Shown: positions 26,751-36,083, counted from the first letter of the stretch. The stretch: 64,000 nucleotides of DNA from Mechercharimyces sp. CAU 1602 (GCF_024753565.1 NZ_JANTPT010000002.1:124001-188000); one strand, 5' to 3'. A program made the numbers and translations. Notes: generated by a model not told the origin, from the sequence alone.

Positions 26751-26877
26751 AGAGCAGAATGTGTCATGGGTTGATCATATCTGCGGTGAATGGACATGAA
26801 TTGCATGAGAGCGCAATTTTCGATTTTCCCATTCATCATTTCCCGGGAAACGACAAATGTCTGCTCTATTCCACTAA
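26751..26877. ncRNA. 127-nt nested inverted structure upstream of cccB (candidate structured RNA or MITE)
   Basis: Five stems nest inside one another around a single axis. They are AGAGCAGA/TCTGCTCT (26751-26758/26870-26877), TGTC/GACA (26762-26765/26862-26865), GGG/CCC (26768-26770/26852-26854), GGTGAATGG/CCATTCATC (26785-26793/26829-26837, one G-U), and AATTGC/GCAATT (26799-26804/26813-26818) with an 8-nt loop. It fills the spacer between the echA terminator and cccB. It could be the cccB 5' leader, an independent RNA, or the remnant of a small mobile repeat. No transcript evidence is available. Confidence 0.4.
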
Positions 26878-26913
26878 CATGATGAAAGCACCCTTCTATA
26901 TCAAAGAAAATAC

Positions 26914-26947
26914 AAAAAGCACCGGAGAGAGTTCTCCGGTGCTTTTT
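26914..26947 (-). terminator. Terminator after the enoyl-CoA hydratase gene
   Basis: A perfect 15-bp stem, AAAAAGCACCGGAGA with its complement and a 4-nt loop, is followed by U residues in either direction. It lies 14 nt past the stop. Confidence 0.92.
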
Positions 26948-26960
26948 AACCCTATCTTCC

Positions 26961-27743
26961 TTATTCACCGCGGAATTGCGGTTTTCGTTTTTCAATAAAG
27001 GCATCCATGCCTTCCATCCGATCGTTAGAATCGAAAGAAAGTCCGAAATAAGAAGCTTCCAGGAGGAGACCACTGTGAAGATCAGACTCCGTTCCTTGAT
27101 TTACAGCTTGCTTAATGTAATTTAATGCTAAAGGAGCTTTCTGAGCTAACATATGCGCTAACTTTTTCGCCTCATCCAATAAGTCGGTGTGTGGTACTAC
27201 CTTTTCAACAAGTCCTATTTGTAAGGCTTGCTCCGCTGTAATTATCTCACCTGTGAAACAGAGTAACTTGGCTCGTCCATTCCCAATACGACGGGCAAGA
27301 CGTTGCGTGCCACCATAGCCAGGAATCACTCCTAGATTTACTTCTGGTTGGCCAAACTTCGCTTGTTCTGAAGCTAAAATAACATCACCACTCATCGCCA
27401 GTTCACAGCCCCCACCAAGTGCAAACCCGTTTACTGCCATGATGACGGGGATTGGAAGTTCTTCTAACCTGGTAAACAAACGCTGACCTCGCTTAGCTAG
27501 TCGTTCTGCTTGACTTGCAGTAGCCACTTCGCGCAATTCTTTAATATCGGCTCCAGCAACAAATGCCTTTTCCCCAGCCCCAGTCAAGATGAGGGCACGA
27601 ACATCACTTTGTTGTTCTACCCAGTTTAGCGCCTCTTCTAATTCCGCTAGGAGATCACGATTAAGAGCGTTGAGCGCTTGGGGTCTTGTCAGAGTTAATA
27701 TAACATAACCCTCATGCCTTTCTACCTGTACAATCTTATCCAT
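26961..27743 (-). CDS. Enoyl-CoA hydratase/isomerase (crotonase) family protein
   Basis: A 260-residue crotonase with AFVAGADIKEL (oxyanion-hole and CoA-binding segment), the second oxyanion block GFALGGGCELAMSGD, and both catalytic glutamates, Glu in GGGCELA and Glu in GQPEVNLGVIPGYGGTQRL. This pair marks true hydratases that interconvert 2-enoyl-CoA and 3-hydroxyacyl-CoA. ATG at 27743 has GGGAGGGG at 7 nt. It is inserted between prfB and cccB, which are neighbours in B. subtilis, and no other fatty-acid gene is nearby. Its exact pathway (butyryl, branched-chain or beta-oxidation) cannot be told from context. Confidence 0.92.
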   Translation of the reverse strand: MDKIVQVERHEGYVILTLTRPQALNALNRDLLAELEEALNWVEQQSDVRALILTGAGEKAFVAGADIKELREVATASQAERLAKRGQRLFTRLEELPIPVIMAVNGFALGGGCELAMSGDVILASEQAKFGQPEVNLGVIPGYGGTQRLARRIGNGRAKLLCFTGEIITAEQALQIGLVEKVVPHTDLLDEAKKLAHMLAQKAPLALNYIKQAVNQGTESDLHSGLLLEASYFGLSFDSNDRMEGMDAFIEKRKPQFRGE

Positions 27744-27772
27744 CAATAAGCCCCTCCCTTGGGTGATGACCG

Positions 27773-28880
27773 TTATTTTTGATTCATTTTAAAGCGCAAG
27801 TATGCATCGATGAAGGAAGTGATCTCACCATCCATCACAGCTTGAATATTGCCCACTTCAACATTGGTACGGTGATCTTTTGCCATCGAGTATGGATGGA
27901 ACACATAGGAACGAATTTGACTGCCCCAACCAATATCCGCCTGCTCTCCTTGGATTTCAGCTAGCTTTTGTTGACGCTCTTCTAAGCGCTTCTCCAAGAT
28001 ACGCGCTTTCAATATCTTCATCGCTTTTTCTCTGTTTTTAATCTGCGACCGTTCTGATTGGCACGTAACGACGATATTGGTCGGCAAATGGGTAATACGA
28101 ACAGCAGAATCGGTCGTATTAACATGTTGACCGCCTGCACCACTAGAACGATAGGTATCAATTTTGAGATCATCCTGCTTAATATCTACCTCTACGTCAT
28201 CTGTAATCTCCGGCATCACATTTGTAGAGACGAAGGAAGTATGACGACGACCGGAAGAATCAAAAGGAGAGATCCTCACCAAGCGGTGCACACCTTTTTC
28301 CGCTTTGAGATAACCATATGCGTTGCGCCCGCTGATAAGTAGAGTAACACTTTTTACCCCAGCTTCATCACCTGGAAGATAGTCCAATGTCTCCACTTTA
28401 AAACCTTGACGCTCTGCCCAACGCGTATACATCCGTAAAAGCATTTCAGCCCAGTCTTGCGACTCCGTTCCACCTGCACCTGGATGAAGCTCCAAGATCG
28501 CATTATTGCGATCGTACGGCTCATCCAATAATAATTGGAGTTCAAAGGTATCCAGACGATTTTTTAGCTTTTTAAGCGCAACTTGCGCTTCTGCTTCTAA
28601 TGAATCCTCGCCTTCTTCTACCATCAGCTCCAACAGAACATCCAATTCTTCATTCTCTTCCTCTAACTCTTCCATGAAGTGAACCACGTCTTTTAACCCA
28701 TTCACTTCTTGGATTACTTTTTGGGCCGTCTCTTGATCGTCCCAAAATCCGGGTGAAGACATCTTCTCTTCTAGTTCTTGGATACGAACTTTCTTTTGGT
28801 CGAGGTCAAAGAGACCCCCTGATATCAGCCAATCGTTGGGCTGTATTTGCACTTTCTTGTCGCATTTCGTTTACTTCCAT
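27773..28880 (-). CDS. prfB: Peptide chain release factor 2 with programmed +1 frameshift
   Basis: RF2 recognises UGA/UAA and releases the finished chain. The frame from ATG 28880 (GGAG 8 nt upstream) reads [20 protein letters not shown] then RGSL, reaching an in-frame UGA at 28806-28808. The site AGGGGG-TCT-CTT-TGA-C has the internal Shine-Dalgarno, the slippery CUU and the UGA-C context of the classical autoregulatory shift. Skipping one base gives [12 protein letters not shown] and the full protein (about 368 residues). It has the GGQ loop GAGGQHVN and the SPF stop-codon recognition motif in [11 protein letters not shown]. secA lies 47 bp upstream, the conserved pairing. Confidence 0.97.
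28801..28825 (-). promoter_or_regulatory. RF2 programmed frameshift site
   Basis: An anti-Shine-Dalgarno-like AGGGGG lies three bases ahead of CTTTGAC. The ribosome slips from CUU to UUU at a poorly terminated UGA, so low RF2 raises its own synthesis. Confidence 0.95.
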
Positions 28881-28927
28881 AACCTTCACTCCATCGTTAT
28901 TATCTCTTTATCCCCATGGGACACTAG

Positions 28928-31447
28928 TTAGCTATGGGCACAACAATTCTTATACTTCTTCCCACTTCCACACGGACAAGGCTCATTACGTCCAATTTTA
29001 TCATTACGCCGCAAGGGCTGCTTCTTTTTCTCTTCTTTATCCGTTCCACCGGAGGTAGCAGTTTGACGCACCGCTACTTGTTCACGCTTAAGCTCTTCGC
29101 CTTCTCCTATCTCCGATTGCAACACATACTTAACTACTTCCTCTTGGATTTCCGCTACGAGCTCTGAAAACATTTCAAAGCCCTCAAATTGATACTCCCG
29201 CAACGGATTAATCTGACCATATGCCCGTAAGTGAATTCCTTGACGCAAGTGTTCCATCGCATCAATATGATCCATCCACTTACGGTCCACTGTGCGCAGC
29301 GTAATCGTCTTACTAAATTCATGCAGACGCTCTTCTCCGATCTGCGCACGGCGCTCATCATAATACTGCGCTAATTGCTCATAAAGATAAGCGCTTATTG
29401 CTGTAGCAGATTCTAATTGCTCCACATGCTCTTCGTCAATTCGCTCCGCTGGCACAAAGTTAGCGGTTACGTACTCTAGCAGGGACGTAAGATCCCACTC
29501 TTCTGGCATTTCCTCTTTATCAATATGGGCATCGACCAACCGCTCCATCAGCTCTTTTGCCATGAGCAAGATCACATCACGCAAATCATCACTTAAGATC
29601 ACATCGCGGCGCTGCTTATAAATAATTTCACGCTGTTGATTTAATACATCGTCGTATTGCAATACCCATCGACGAGCGTCAAAGTTATTGCCTTCCACCT
29701 TCTTCTGTGCATTTGCAACTGCTTTCGAAAAAAACTTTCCTTCAATCGGTTGATCATCTTCCAAACCAAGTCGTTCCATCATAGAGCTCAAATTATCCGA
29801 ACCAAAACGGCGCATTAATTCATCTTGAAAAGAAAGGAAAAACTGAGAGGAACCAGGATCTCCTTGTCGACCCGAACGTCCACGCAACTGATTATCAATT
29901 CGTCTGCTCTCATGTCGTTCCGTTCCAATTACATGGAGACCGCCAAGCTTGTCGACGCCTTCTCCTAAAACGATGTCGGTTCCCCGCCCTGCCATATTGG
30001 TAGCAATTGTCACCGCATTCTTTTGCCCTGCCTGCGAAATAATTTCTGCTTCACGCTCATGGTTTTTCGCATTAAGAACTTGATGCGTGATTCCCTCTTT
30101 TTTTAACATGCGAGATAATATTTCTGACCTTTCAATCGAAACCGTACCTACAAGAATAGGTTGACCCGTACGATGCTTCTCCTTAATTTCGCTTACCACA
30201 CGGCGAAACTTTGCCTCTTCTGTCTTATAGAGAATATCAGACATATCTTGACGAACCATAGGTTTGTTCGTTGGAATTTGTACAACGTCCATCCCATAAA
30301 TTTTGCGAAACTCTTCTTCTTCCGTTTTTGCCGTCCCTGTCATGCCAGCTAGCTTGTCGTACATACGGAAATAATTTTGAAGGGTAACCGTAGCTAACGT
30401 CATGCTTTCACGCTGAACTTGCAACCCTTCCTTTGCTTCAATCGCTTGGTGCAAACCATCCGAATAGCGTCTGCCTGTCATTAATCGTCCTGTAAATTCG
30501 TCTACAATAACAACTCCTTCTTCATTTACTACATAGTCGGAGTCGCGCTTCATTGTCACGTGTGCTTTTAACGCTTGTTGCACATGATGATTTAAGGTAA
30601 TATGCTTCGCATCATATACGTTTTCAATACCAAAGAAGGATTCCACCTTATCGACACCTTCTTCTGTCAAGGAAACCGCTTTTGTCTTTTCATCTAGAGT
30701 GTAATCATCTTCTGCACGTAAACGCCGCACCATTTTATCGGCTGCATAATAAAGATCTGTCGCTTTGTTTGCTTGTCCACTAATAATAAGTGGGGTACGT
30801 GCTTCATCGATCAAGATACTATCCACTTCGTCAATAATGGCATAATGAATGCGCTGAGCCATTTGCTCAGGGTAAAGTGCCATATTATCGCGCAAATAGT
30901 CAAAACCGAATTCGTTATTTGTACCGAAGGTAATATCAGCAGCATAAGCTTGTTTCTTCTCTTCCGGTGACATCCCCGATAAATTAAGCCCCACCGTTAA
31001 GCCAAGAAATTCAAACAGCTGTCCCATCCATTCACGGTCACGTTTTGCTAAGTAATCATTCACGGTGATGACATGAACACCTTTACCGCTTAATGCATTC
31101 AGATATGCTGGTAATGTGGAGACCAGGGTCTTCCCTTCACCCGTACGCATCTCAGCGATTTCTCCCCGATGAAGTGCCACCCCACCCACCAATTGTACAC
31201 GGAAATGGCGCATCCCCAGAACTCGTTTCCCTGCTTCTCTAACAACTGCAAATGCTTCTGGTAATAACTCGTCCAGACAACTTTCTTGCAATCGATTTTT
31301 AAACTCTTCCGTCTTTGCTCGCAATTCATTATCCGTTAGCTTAGATACCTGCGGTTCTAACTCTTCTACTTGATCCGCAACGCGGAACAATTTGCGTAGT
31401 TGGCGCTCATTAGAATCGGGCATCCATTGGCGAAGCATTTTTAACAT
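28928..31447 (-). CDS. secA: Preprotein translocase ATPase SecA
   Basis: Motor of the Sec export pathway; it pushes unfolded preproteins through SecYEG. The 839-residue protein has Walker A MRTGEGKT (about residue 100), [19 protein letters not shown], the PPXD region, GRAGRGTDI-type motif [28 protein letters not shown], and the C-terminal zinc and SecB/lipid-binding tail [13 protein letters not shown]. The ATG at 31447 has AAAAGGAG at 9 nt; a nearer ATG at 31456 abuts the ribosome site and is rejected. Followed by prfB as in other Bacillota. Confidence 0.98.
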   Translation of the reverse strand: MLKMLRQWMPDSNERQLRKLFRVADQVEELEPQVSKLTDNELRAKTEEFKNRLQESCLDELLPEAFAVVREAGKRVLGMRHFRVQLVGGVALHRGEIAEMRTGEGKTLVSTLPAYLNALSGKGVHVITVNDYLAKRDREWMGQLFEFLGLTVGLNLSGMSPEEKKQAYAADITFGTNNEFGFDYLRDNMALYPEQMAQRIHYAIIDEVDSILIDEARTPLIISGQANKATDLYYAADKMVRRLRAEDDYTLDEKTKAVSLTEEGVDKVESFFGIENVYDAKHITLNHHVQQALKAHVTMKRDSDYVVNEEGVVIVDEFTGRLMTGRRYSDGLHQAIEAKEGLQVQRESMTLATVTLQNYFRMYDKLAGMTGTAKTEEEEFRKIYGMDVVQIPTNKPMVRQDMSDILYKTEEAKFRRVVSEIKEKHRTGQPILVGTVSIERSEILSRMLKKEGITHQVLNAKNHEREAEIISQAGQKNAVTIATNMAGRGTDIVLGEGVDKLGGLHVIGTERHESRRIDNQLRGRSGRQGDPGSSQFFLSFQDELMRRFGSDNLSSMMERLGLEDDQPIEGKFFSKAVANAQKKVEGNNFDARRWVLQYDDVLNQQREIIYKQRRDVILSDDLRDVILLMAKELMERLVDAHIDKEEMPEEWDLTSLLEYVTANFVPAERIDEEHVEQLESATAISAYLYEQLAQYYDERRAQIGEERLHEFSKTITLRTVDRKWMDHIDAMEHLRQGIHLRAYGQINPLREYQFEGFEMFSELVAEIQEEVVKYVLQSEIGEGEELKREQVAVRQTATSGGTDKEEKKKQPLRRNDKIGRNEPCPCGSGKKYKNCCAHS

Positions 31448-31781
31448 GCGCGTCATCTCCTTTTCCTAAGACGCATTCTATCGAAGCGCTTTACATTGCT
31501 TACACCCACCCATGGCAGGTTAATAAACAGTCTCTTATCTTCTAGTTTAACAAAAACAGCGCGATATTTTCACTTCATCGGGAAAAAACCTAAAAGAAGA
31601 GTTTTCGAGGAAGTGATCCTTCTATATAATAAGGTCATCTTGTTTTCATACACTTATGTATAATGATAACATTTTGCCTCGACAGAAAGCAGTGGATGAA
31701 AGTCTCACCCACTGCTTCTATATCTATATTTAGCTTTAAAATATGATTCATATTCTAACCTGCCGTCGTTAGTTACTATCT
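31448..31781. other. Non-coding spacer between hpf and secA
   Basis: No supported gene. Apart from the inverted repeat at 31687-31717 I see only A/T-rich sequence that must hold the secA promoter. No clear -35/-10 pair could be assigned. Confidence 0.6.
31687..31717 (-). terminator. Inverted repeat after hpf
   Basis: A 9-bp stem, AAGCAGTGG/CCACTGCTT, with a 13-nt loop lies 64 nt past the hpf stop. The U-tract is short (TTTC). Confidence 0.5.
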
Positions 31782-32339
31782 TTACTCGGGTTCAATCAAG
31801 CCATAGCGACCGTCATGTCGTTTATATACAACACTTGTTTGATCGCTATTCGCATTGGCAAAGACGAAAAAATTATGTCCCAACATATTCATCTGCAGAA
31901 TCGCCTCTTCTACGTCCATCGGTTTAAAGCTAAAACGCTTTGTACGTACCACTTCAAAACGATCATCATCGTCTAACTCGTCTTCTTCAACTAACAAAGA
32001 GGAGCCATTCCCGTTTAACGCTGGTTGCAAGCTAGCGTCTTGACGGAATTTCCGGTTCACTTTCGTTTTATATTTACGGATTTGGCGTTCGAGTTTCTCC
32101 TCCACTTTACTGATCGACGTATACATATCGGTCGTGGTTTCCTCTGCTCGTACAAGTAATTCTGGAAAAGGAATGGTTACCTCAACCTTGTGATCATCAC
32201 CAAACACACTTAAGACAGCATGAACCTCAGTTTTCGGAGTGGTTTCGAAATATTTCTCCAAACGCCCAATCTTCTTCTCTGTATACTGTTTCAACGCATC
32301 TGTAACTTCAATGTTTTGTCCGCGAATGTGAAAATGCAT
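31782..32339 (-). CDS. hpf: Ribosome hibernation promoting factor, long form (YvyD)
   Basis: The 185-residue long-HPF has an N-terminal ribosome-binding domain (MHFHIRGQNIEVTDALKQYTEKKIGRLEKY) and, after an acidic linker, the C-terminal dimerisation domain RTKRFSFKPMDVEEAI...LGHNFFVFAN. The latter joins two 70S ribosomes into inactive 100S dimers. ATG at 32339 has GGGAGGG at 8 nt; the longer frame start at 32414 has no site. Placement ahead of secA-prfB matches B. subtilis yvyD. Stress promoters are usual for the family, but none was resolved here. Confidence 0.95.
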   Translation of the reverse strand: MHFHIRGQNIEVTDALKQYTEKKIGRLEKYFETTPKTEVHAVLSVFGDDHKVEVTIPFPELLVRAEETTTDMYTSISKVEEKLERQIRKYKTKVNRKFRQDASLQPALNGNGSSLLVEEDELDDDDRFEVVRTKRFSFKPMDVEEAILQMNMLGHNFFVFANANSDQTSVVYKRHDGRYGLIEPE

Positions 32340-32483
32340 CAAGTGAACCCTCCCTAACGTCATGATCATCTTCTTACCTTTAGCCAACGTACAAAGAAGC
32401 GAAAATGCCTTCAACTTCTATACAATTCTTTTACCACTTATTTATGCAAATGAAACCTCGATCTGTACAAAAATAAATGAAAA

Positions 32484-32501
32484 CCCCTCCAAAAGGAGGG
32501 G
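32484..32501 (-). terminator. Terminator after the cold-shock gene
   Basis: On the minus strand CCCCTCC-TTTT-GGAGGGG is followed by TTTTCATTTATTTT. It lies 17 nt past the stop. Confidence 0.9.
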
Positions 32502-32517
32502 AAAGACGTTTTTGTTA

Positions 32518-32718
32518 TTAACCTAATTTAACTACATTAGCCGCTTGTGGTCCACGCGCACCGTCCACAATTTCAAACTCTACGCTTTGCCCTTCATCTA
32601 AGGTTTTAAAGCCCTCATCTTGAATAGCGGAGTAGTGAACGAATACATCGTCTCCTTCTTCGCGCTCGATAAAACCATAGCCTTTTTCTGCATTGAACCA
32701 CTTAACATTCCCTTGCAT
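32518..32718 (-). CDS. Cold-shock-domain RNA chaperone (Csp family)
   Basis: A 66-residue single cold-shock domain with RNP1 KGYGFIE and RNP2 VFVHYSA flanking a five-stranded OB fold ([17 protein letters not shown]). Such proteins bind single-stranded RNA and melt secondary structure. The usual length is 65-70, and ATG at 32718 with AAAGGG at 9 nt fits better than the ATG at 32736. The leader upstream has small hairpins (CGCTC/GAGCG at 32752-32769; GCCTA/TAGGC at 32778-32793), in keeping with the structured leaders of csp mRNAs. Confidence 0.95.
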   Translation of the reverse strand: MQGNVKWFNAEKGYGFIEREEGDDVFVHYSAIQDEGFKTLDEGQSVEFEIVDGARGPQAANVVKLG

Positions 32719-32751
32719 ATCATACAACCCTTTCATAGTAAAGATAACGAC

Positions 32752-32793
32752 TCGCTCATTAAAAGAGCGAATATCAGGCCTAGTGCCTTAGGC
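32752..32793. repeat. Two short inverted repeats in the csp / orphan-ORF spacer
   Basis: CGCTC-attaaaa-GAGCG is followed by GCCTA-gtgcct-TAGGC. They lie between the divergent starts at 32718 (minus) and 32856 (plus) and may belong to either leader. Confidence 0.4.
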
Positions 32794-32855
32794 GATACTC
32801 TCTCATCCTTAGGAGGGATTGACGAGGGATCCAACTTTAGGGAAGGAGACATCCC

Positions 32856-33116
32856 ATGATGAATCTACACCTTACCCCATCCTTCTCAGAAGAGGTGAGA
32901 GGATCTAACCATCGGTATAACTGCCTATCCTATGCACAGCAATTTGTGTTAAAGCACTGTGTTAGTCTAGCTTCACACGACTTTTTGCTCACACCCATCT
33001 ATTTGGATGAAATGGGAGTTTGCAACACCGAATTGGTTAAAGTCACTATATCATTTGAAAAAAAGGAAGTCAACGCTGAACAAGCGCAGCGCTACATGAC
33101 CACTTTACCCCGATAG
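32856..33116 (+). CDS. Orphan 86-residue hypothetical protein
   Basis: I do not recognise this protein. It deserves listing because GGAAGGAG precedes the tandem ATGs at a 7-nt spacing, and it is the only plus-strand gene within a long minus-strand stretch. The product is soluble, with no signal or membrane segment, four Cys (CLSYAQ, KHC, GVCNTE among them) and a basic/acidic tail (FEKKEVNAEQAQRY). The stop lies 17 bp from the stop of the convergent ABC ATPase gene. Its leader contains three CTTTAGG/CCTTAGG-like steps. It may be real or a fortuitous frame. Confidence 0.5.
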   Translation: MMNLHLTPSFSEEVRGSNHRYNCLSYAQQFVLKHCVSLASHDFLLTPIYLDEMGVCNTELVKVTISFEKKEVNAEQAQRYMTTLPR

Positions 33117-33133
33117 GTGCGTAAAAAGCTCGC

Positions 33134-33856
33134 TTATAACACCTTGCCTAAGAAGTTTTGAGTGCGCTCTTCTCGAGGGGCTTGGAACAGCTGCTGCGGC
33201 TTCCCTTCTTCCACGATCTCACCAAAATCCATAAAAAGTACCCGTTGACACACTTCACGTGCGAAGCCCATCTCATGTGTAACGATTACCATGGTCATCC
33301 CTTCTTCCGCTAAGTTACGCATTACCGTCAACACTTCTCCTACCATCTCCGGATCCAAAGCGGAAGTGGGTTCATCAAACAACATAACCTTAGGGCCCAT
33401 TGCCAATGCTCGCGCAATTGCTACCCGCTGCATTTGCCCTCCCGACAGCTGTTCTGGATAAGCGGATTCCTTCTCCTCCAATCCCACTTTCTTAAGGAGT
33501 TGACGAGCTTCTTCTTCCGCTTCCGTTCGCGTTTTCTTCAATACCTTAATTGGAGCCATCGTGATATTATCTATCACCCGGCGATGCGGAAATAAATTAA
33601 ATTGTTGAAAAACCATCCCTACCTCTGTCCGCACATGATCAATATTGGTTCGCGGATCAGTTAAATCATGTTCACCAATCCTCACACTACCGCTCGTAAC
33701 AGGTTCCAACAGGTTGAGACAGCGTAAAAAAGTGCTCTTTCCCGATCCACTCGGTCCAATCACACTAACCACTTCTTTTTCCGCTATCGATGTAGTAATC
33801 CCCTTCAAAACCTCTATTTTGCCAAAGTTTTTATACAGATTCTCTACTTTAATCAT
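33134..33856 (-). CDS. Polar amino-acid ABC transporter ATPase (GlnQ/TcyC-like)
   Basis: A 240-residue ABC ATPase with Walker [11 protein letters not shown]-loop [15 protein letters not shown], signature [14 protein letters not shown], Walker [17 protein letters not shown] and switch His in VTHEMGF. The EVLKGI opening and LFPH are typical of the polar amino-acid uptake (PAAT) class. It is the third gene of a binding protein-permease-ATPase unit, 50 bp after the permease. Substrate cannot be fixed from the ATPase. Confidence 0.94.
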   Translation of the reverse strand: MIKVENLYKNFGKIEVLKGITTSIAEKEVVSVIGPSGSGKSTFLRCLNLLEPVTSGSVRIGEHDLTDPRTNIDHVRTEVGMVFQQFNLFPHRRVIDNITMAPIKVLKKTRTEAEEEARQLLKKVGLEEKESAYPEQLSGGQMQRVAIARALAMGPKVMLFDEPTSALDPEMVGEVLTVMRNLAEEGMTMVIVTHEMGFAREVCQRVLFMDFGEIVEEGKPQQLFQAPREERTQNFLGKVL

Positions 33857-33906
33857 AGGTCTATTTCACATTCCCTTCATCAAGATCCTCATGGCGCCCC
33901 TGCTCC

Positions 33907-34602
33907 CTATGAATGTTCAGTTGAGGTACGAACACGTTTTTCTAAATAGAACACCAGTCGGGATAGTAGATAAGTAAGAAATAAGTATAAAACCGCACCT
34001 AATATATAGGGCGGAAAGCGGACAAATGTACTTTTAGCCACACTAAAAGCCCCATACGTAATATCATTTACCGCGATAATAGCTAGCAGAGAGGAGTCCT
34101 TAAGCAAAGCAATAAACTCATTTCCCAATGGAGGTAACATGCGCTTAAACGCTTGCGGCAAAATCACTTCTCGCATCGCCATACCGTAGCTCATCCCTAA
34201 TGAACGTGCAGCTTCCATCTGCCCCTTCTCGATTGATTGAATTCCACCGCGAAAAATTTCAGCTATATATGCTCCCGCATTAAGGGATAAGGCTACAAAA
34301 CCGGAGAAGAGGGCTCCTGGAGCTTGCGAAAACCCCAGCACATCAATCACAAGAGTCGGAATAATAACAAAATGAATAAATAAGATCTGCAACATAAGGG
34401 GCGTCCCACGAAATACATCAATATAGAGCGTAGCTGGGATTGTAAAAATCTTTTTGCGTGAAATCTTTAGCAAACCCAGTATTAAGCCTAGTATTGTCCC
34501 AAAGGTAATCCCTACAATGGTAAGTAGTGCGCTATTAATCACACCTTGGATAAAAAACTCGCGGTATTCCCACAAGACACTCCATTTCCATTCCACCAAC
34601 AC
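33907..34602 (-). CDS. Polar amino-acid ABC transporter permease
   Basis: A 231-residue membrane protein with about five helices and the family EAA loop, EAARSLGMSYGMAMREVILPQAFKRMLPP, which docks with the ATPase. The opening GVINSALLTIVGITFGTILGLILGLL is typical of HisM/GlnP-type subunits. Start is one of GTG 34602, TTG 34599 or GTG 34596 downstream of AAAGGAG; I list the first. A strong terminator at 34691-34723 lies between it and the binding-protein gene, so it is probably expressed at lower level. Confidence 0.93.
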   Translation of the reverse strand: MLVEWKWSVLWEYREFFIQGVINSALLTIVGITFGTILGLILGLLKISRKKIFTIPATLYIDVFRGTPLMLQILFIHFVIIPTLVIDVLGFSQAPGALFSGFVALSLNAGAYIAEIFRGGIQSIEKGQMEAARSLGMSYGMAMREVILPQAFKRMLPPLGNEFIALLKDSSLLAIIAVNDITYGAFSVAKSTFVRFPPYILGAVLYLFLTYLLSRLVFYLEKRVRTSTEHS

Positions 34603-34690
34603 TTCACTCCTTTATACACTACTTACTATCGGTCATCGCTCTTTCAATGTCGAGAGCTTGTACACTTTTTCACACCAGCGTCTTTCAGGC

Positions 34691-34723
34691 AAAAAAAGGG
34701 GCGGCTATTTATTCACCGTCCCC
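34691..34723 (-). terminator. Internal terminator between binding-protein and permease genes
   Basis: On the minus strand GGGGACGG pairs with CCGCCCC (one bulged A) and is followed directly by TTTTTTT. It lies 27 nt past the binding-protein stop and would trim transcription into the permease and ATPase. Confidence 0.85.
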
Positions 34724-34749
34724 ATTTACACGTCTAGGCACATATCCGT

Positions 34750-35556
34750 TTATTTGGACTCTCCAAAGTATTTTGCGAATATCTCATCGTACGTTCCGTT
34801 TTCTTTGATTTTCTTTAATCCTTCATTAACCTGCTCTAATGTTTCCCCGTTTCCCTTCTTCACCATAATCCCGTATTGTTCAGGAGCAAAGTGAGGATCT
34901 TCAATCTTTTTAAATTTATCCTCGGATAACGTTTTGATATACTCCAACACTACTGCATTATCGGCAACCACAGCATCCACACGCCCATTTACCAAATCAT
35001 CCATTGCAGCAGGTGTATCATCGTAAGATTTCAAACCACTGTAAGTCGTACCGTACTCCTCTTTTACAGCTTCCTCCCCCGTCGTACCCGCTTGCACACC
35101 AATCTTTTTGTCTTTTAGATCTTTAAAAGAAGATATATTAGAGCCTTCAGGTACAAGAATAAATTGTTTCGCATCAAAGTAAGGGTCGGAAAAATCGTAC
35201 AATTCTTTGCGTTCATCTGTAATTGTGATAGCAGAAATAGCAACATCAGCGCTCCCATTTTTGATTGCTTCAAAAAGAGGGTCCCAGCCTGTATGTTTCA
35301 TTTCCACCTCAGCATCATTCACCTCAGCAATCGCCTTTATCACATCCACATCAAAACCTGTAATATCTCCAGAACCCTCTTGCTTTTCAAATGGGGGGTA
35401 TGCAGCATCCGTCGCAACCACCCATTTGGCTTTCTTCGCCTCATCAGCAGAGTCTGACCCACTCTCTTTCTTTGTATCTGCATCTGTCCCGCAAGCAACC
35501 AATAGCAAACAGAAGAGGGCCATTACGCCCCAAAAGGTTAGTACTTGCTTCTTCAC
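34750..35556 (-). CDS. Amino-acid ABC transporter substrate-binding lipoprotein
   Basis: A 268-residue SBP_bac_3 protein. The lipoprotein signal ends in LLLVAC, and the body starts WVVATDAAYPPFEKQEGSG with GFDVDVIKAIAEV, the family N-terminal signature. DVAISAITITDERKELYDFSDPYF is the ligand-cleft region. It captures a polar amino acid outside the membrane for the permease and ATPase that follow. The start is GTG at 35556 with GGGAGG upstream, so export and expression depend on a non-ATG codon. Confidence 0.94.
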   Translation of the reverse strand: MKKQVLTFWGVMALFCLLLVACGTDADTKKESGSDSADEAKKAKWVVATDAAYPPFEKQEGSGDITGFDVDVIKAIAEVNDAEVEMKHTGWDPLFEAIKNGSADVAISAITITDERKELYDFSDPYFDAKQFILVPEGSNISSFKDLKDKKIGVQAGTTGEEAVKEEYGTTYSGLKSYDDTPAAMDDLVNGRVDAVVADNAVVLEYIKTLSEDKFKKIEDPHFAPEQYGIMVKKGNGETLEQVNEGLKKIKENGTYDEIFAKYFGESK

Positions 35557-35573
35557 TCAAAACAACCTCCCTT

Positions 35574-35588
35574 AATTTTCTAAAACAT
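35574..35588 (-). promoter_or_regulatory. CodY-box-like sequence ahead of the amino-acid transporter
   Basis: The minus strand reads ATGTTTTAGAAAATT, matching 12 of 15 positions of the CodY consensus AATTTTCWGAAAATT. It sits just 5' of the ribosome site. CodY often controls amino-acid uptake, so the position is sensible, but the match is imperfect. Confidence 0.35.
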
Positions 35589-35685
35589 ACCATTCTGAAT
35601 CATCATATATATATTGTATTTATTCTAAATCTACTAGCTTAATTCCTGCTTTTCACCACTCTTCATACAACATCTACACACTAAG

Positions 35686-35717
35686 GAACCCCCTGCAGCA
35701 ATATGGCAAGGGGGTTC
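35686..35717 (-). terminator. Hairpin after the HU gene
   Basis: GAACCCCCT pairs with AGGGGGTTC across a 14-nt loop that can add three more pairs. It lies 90 nt past the HU stop. The U-tract is weak. Confidence 0.6.
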
Positions 35718-35807
35718 TATATCAAACGGCACATAGGAAGATCCTCTCCTAACGTGCACGAAAAGCTTCTCTTTAGGCTAATTAATTGAACATCTTTTAA
35801 GACAACT

Positions 35808-36083
35808 TTACTTATTCACTGCTTCTTTCAATTGTTTACCCGGCTTAAATGCGGGAATCCGACTTGCCTTAATTTCAATTGCTTCCCCAGTCTGTGGATT
35901 TCTACCTTGTCTAGCTGCACGTTCGCGTACCTCAAAGTTTCCAAACCCAATTAACGAAACCTTTTCTCCATTACGCAAAGCTCCTGAAATTGCGTCTAAG
36001 ACTGCATCTACAAATAATGTTGCCTCTTTTTTTGTGGTATCTGTCGATGTTGCTACCTTCTCTACCAATTCACTCTTATTCAT
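35808..36083 (-). CDS. hup: DNA-binding protein HU
   Basis: The 91-residue HU/IHF-fold protein starts [11 protein letters not shown] and has the DNA-bending arm region [24 protein letters not shown] with the conserved Pro at the tip, then [19 protein letters not shown]. It compacts the nucleoid as a homodimer. Bacillus Hbs is similar in length. ATG at 36083 with AAGGAGTGA upstream. It sits alone between comFC and the amino-acid transporter, where B. subtilis has flagellar genes. Confidence 0.95.
   Translation of the reverse strand: MNKSELVEKVATSTDTTKKEATLFVDAVLDAISGALRNGEKVSLIGFGNFEVRERAARQGRNPQTGEAIEIKASRIPAFKPGKQLKEAVNK

Noticed and set aside
26751-26877. Insertion-sequence end or transposon
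   Set aside because: No transposase frame and no target-site duplication was seen; left as a structured element of unknown origin.
32719-32855. Riboswitch or T-box in the csp/orphan-ORF spacer
   Set aside because: Small inverted repeats are present but no T-box core or other known riboswitch motif could be matched.
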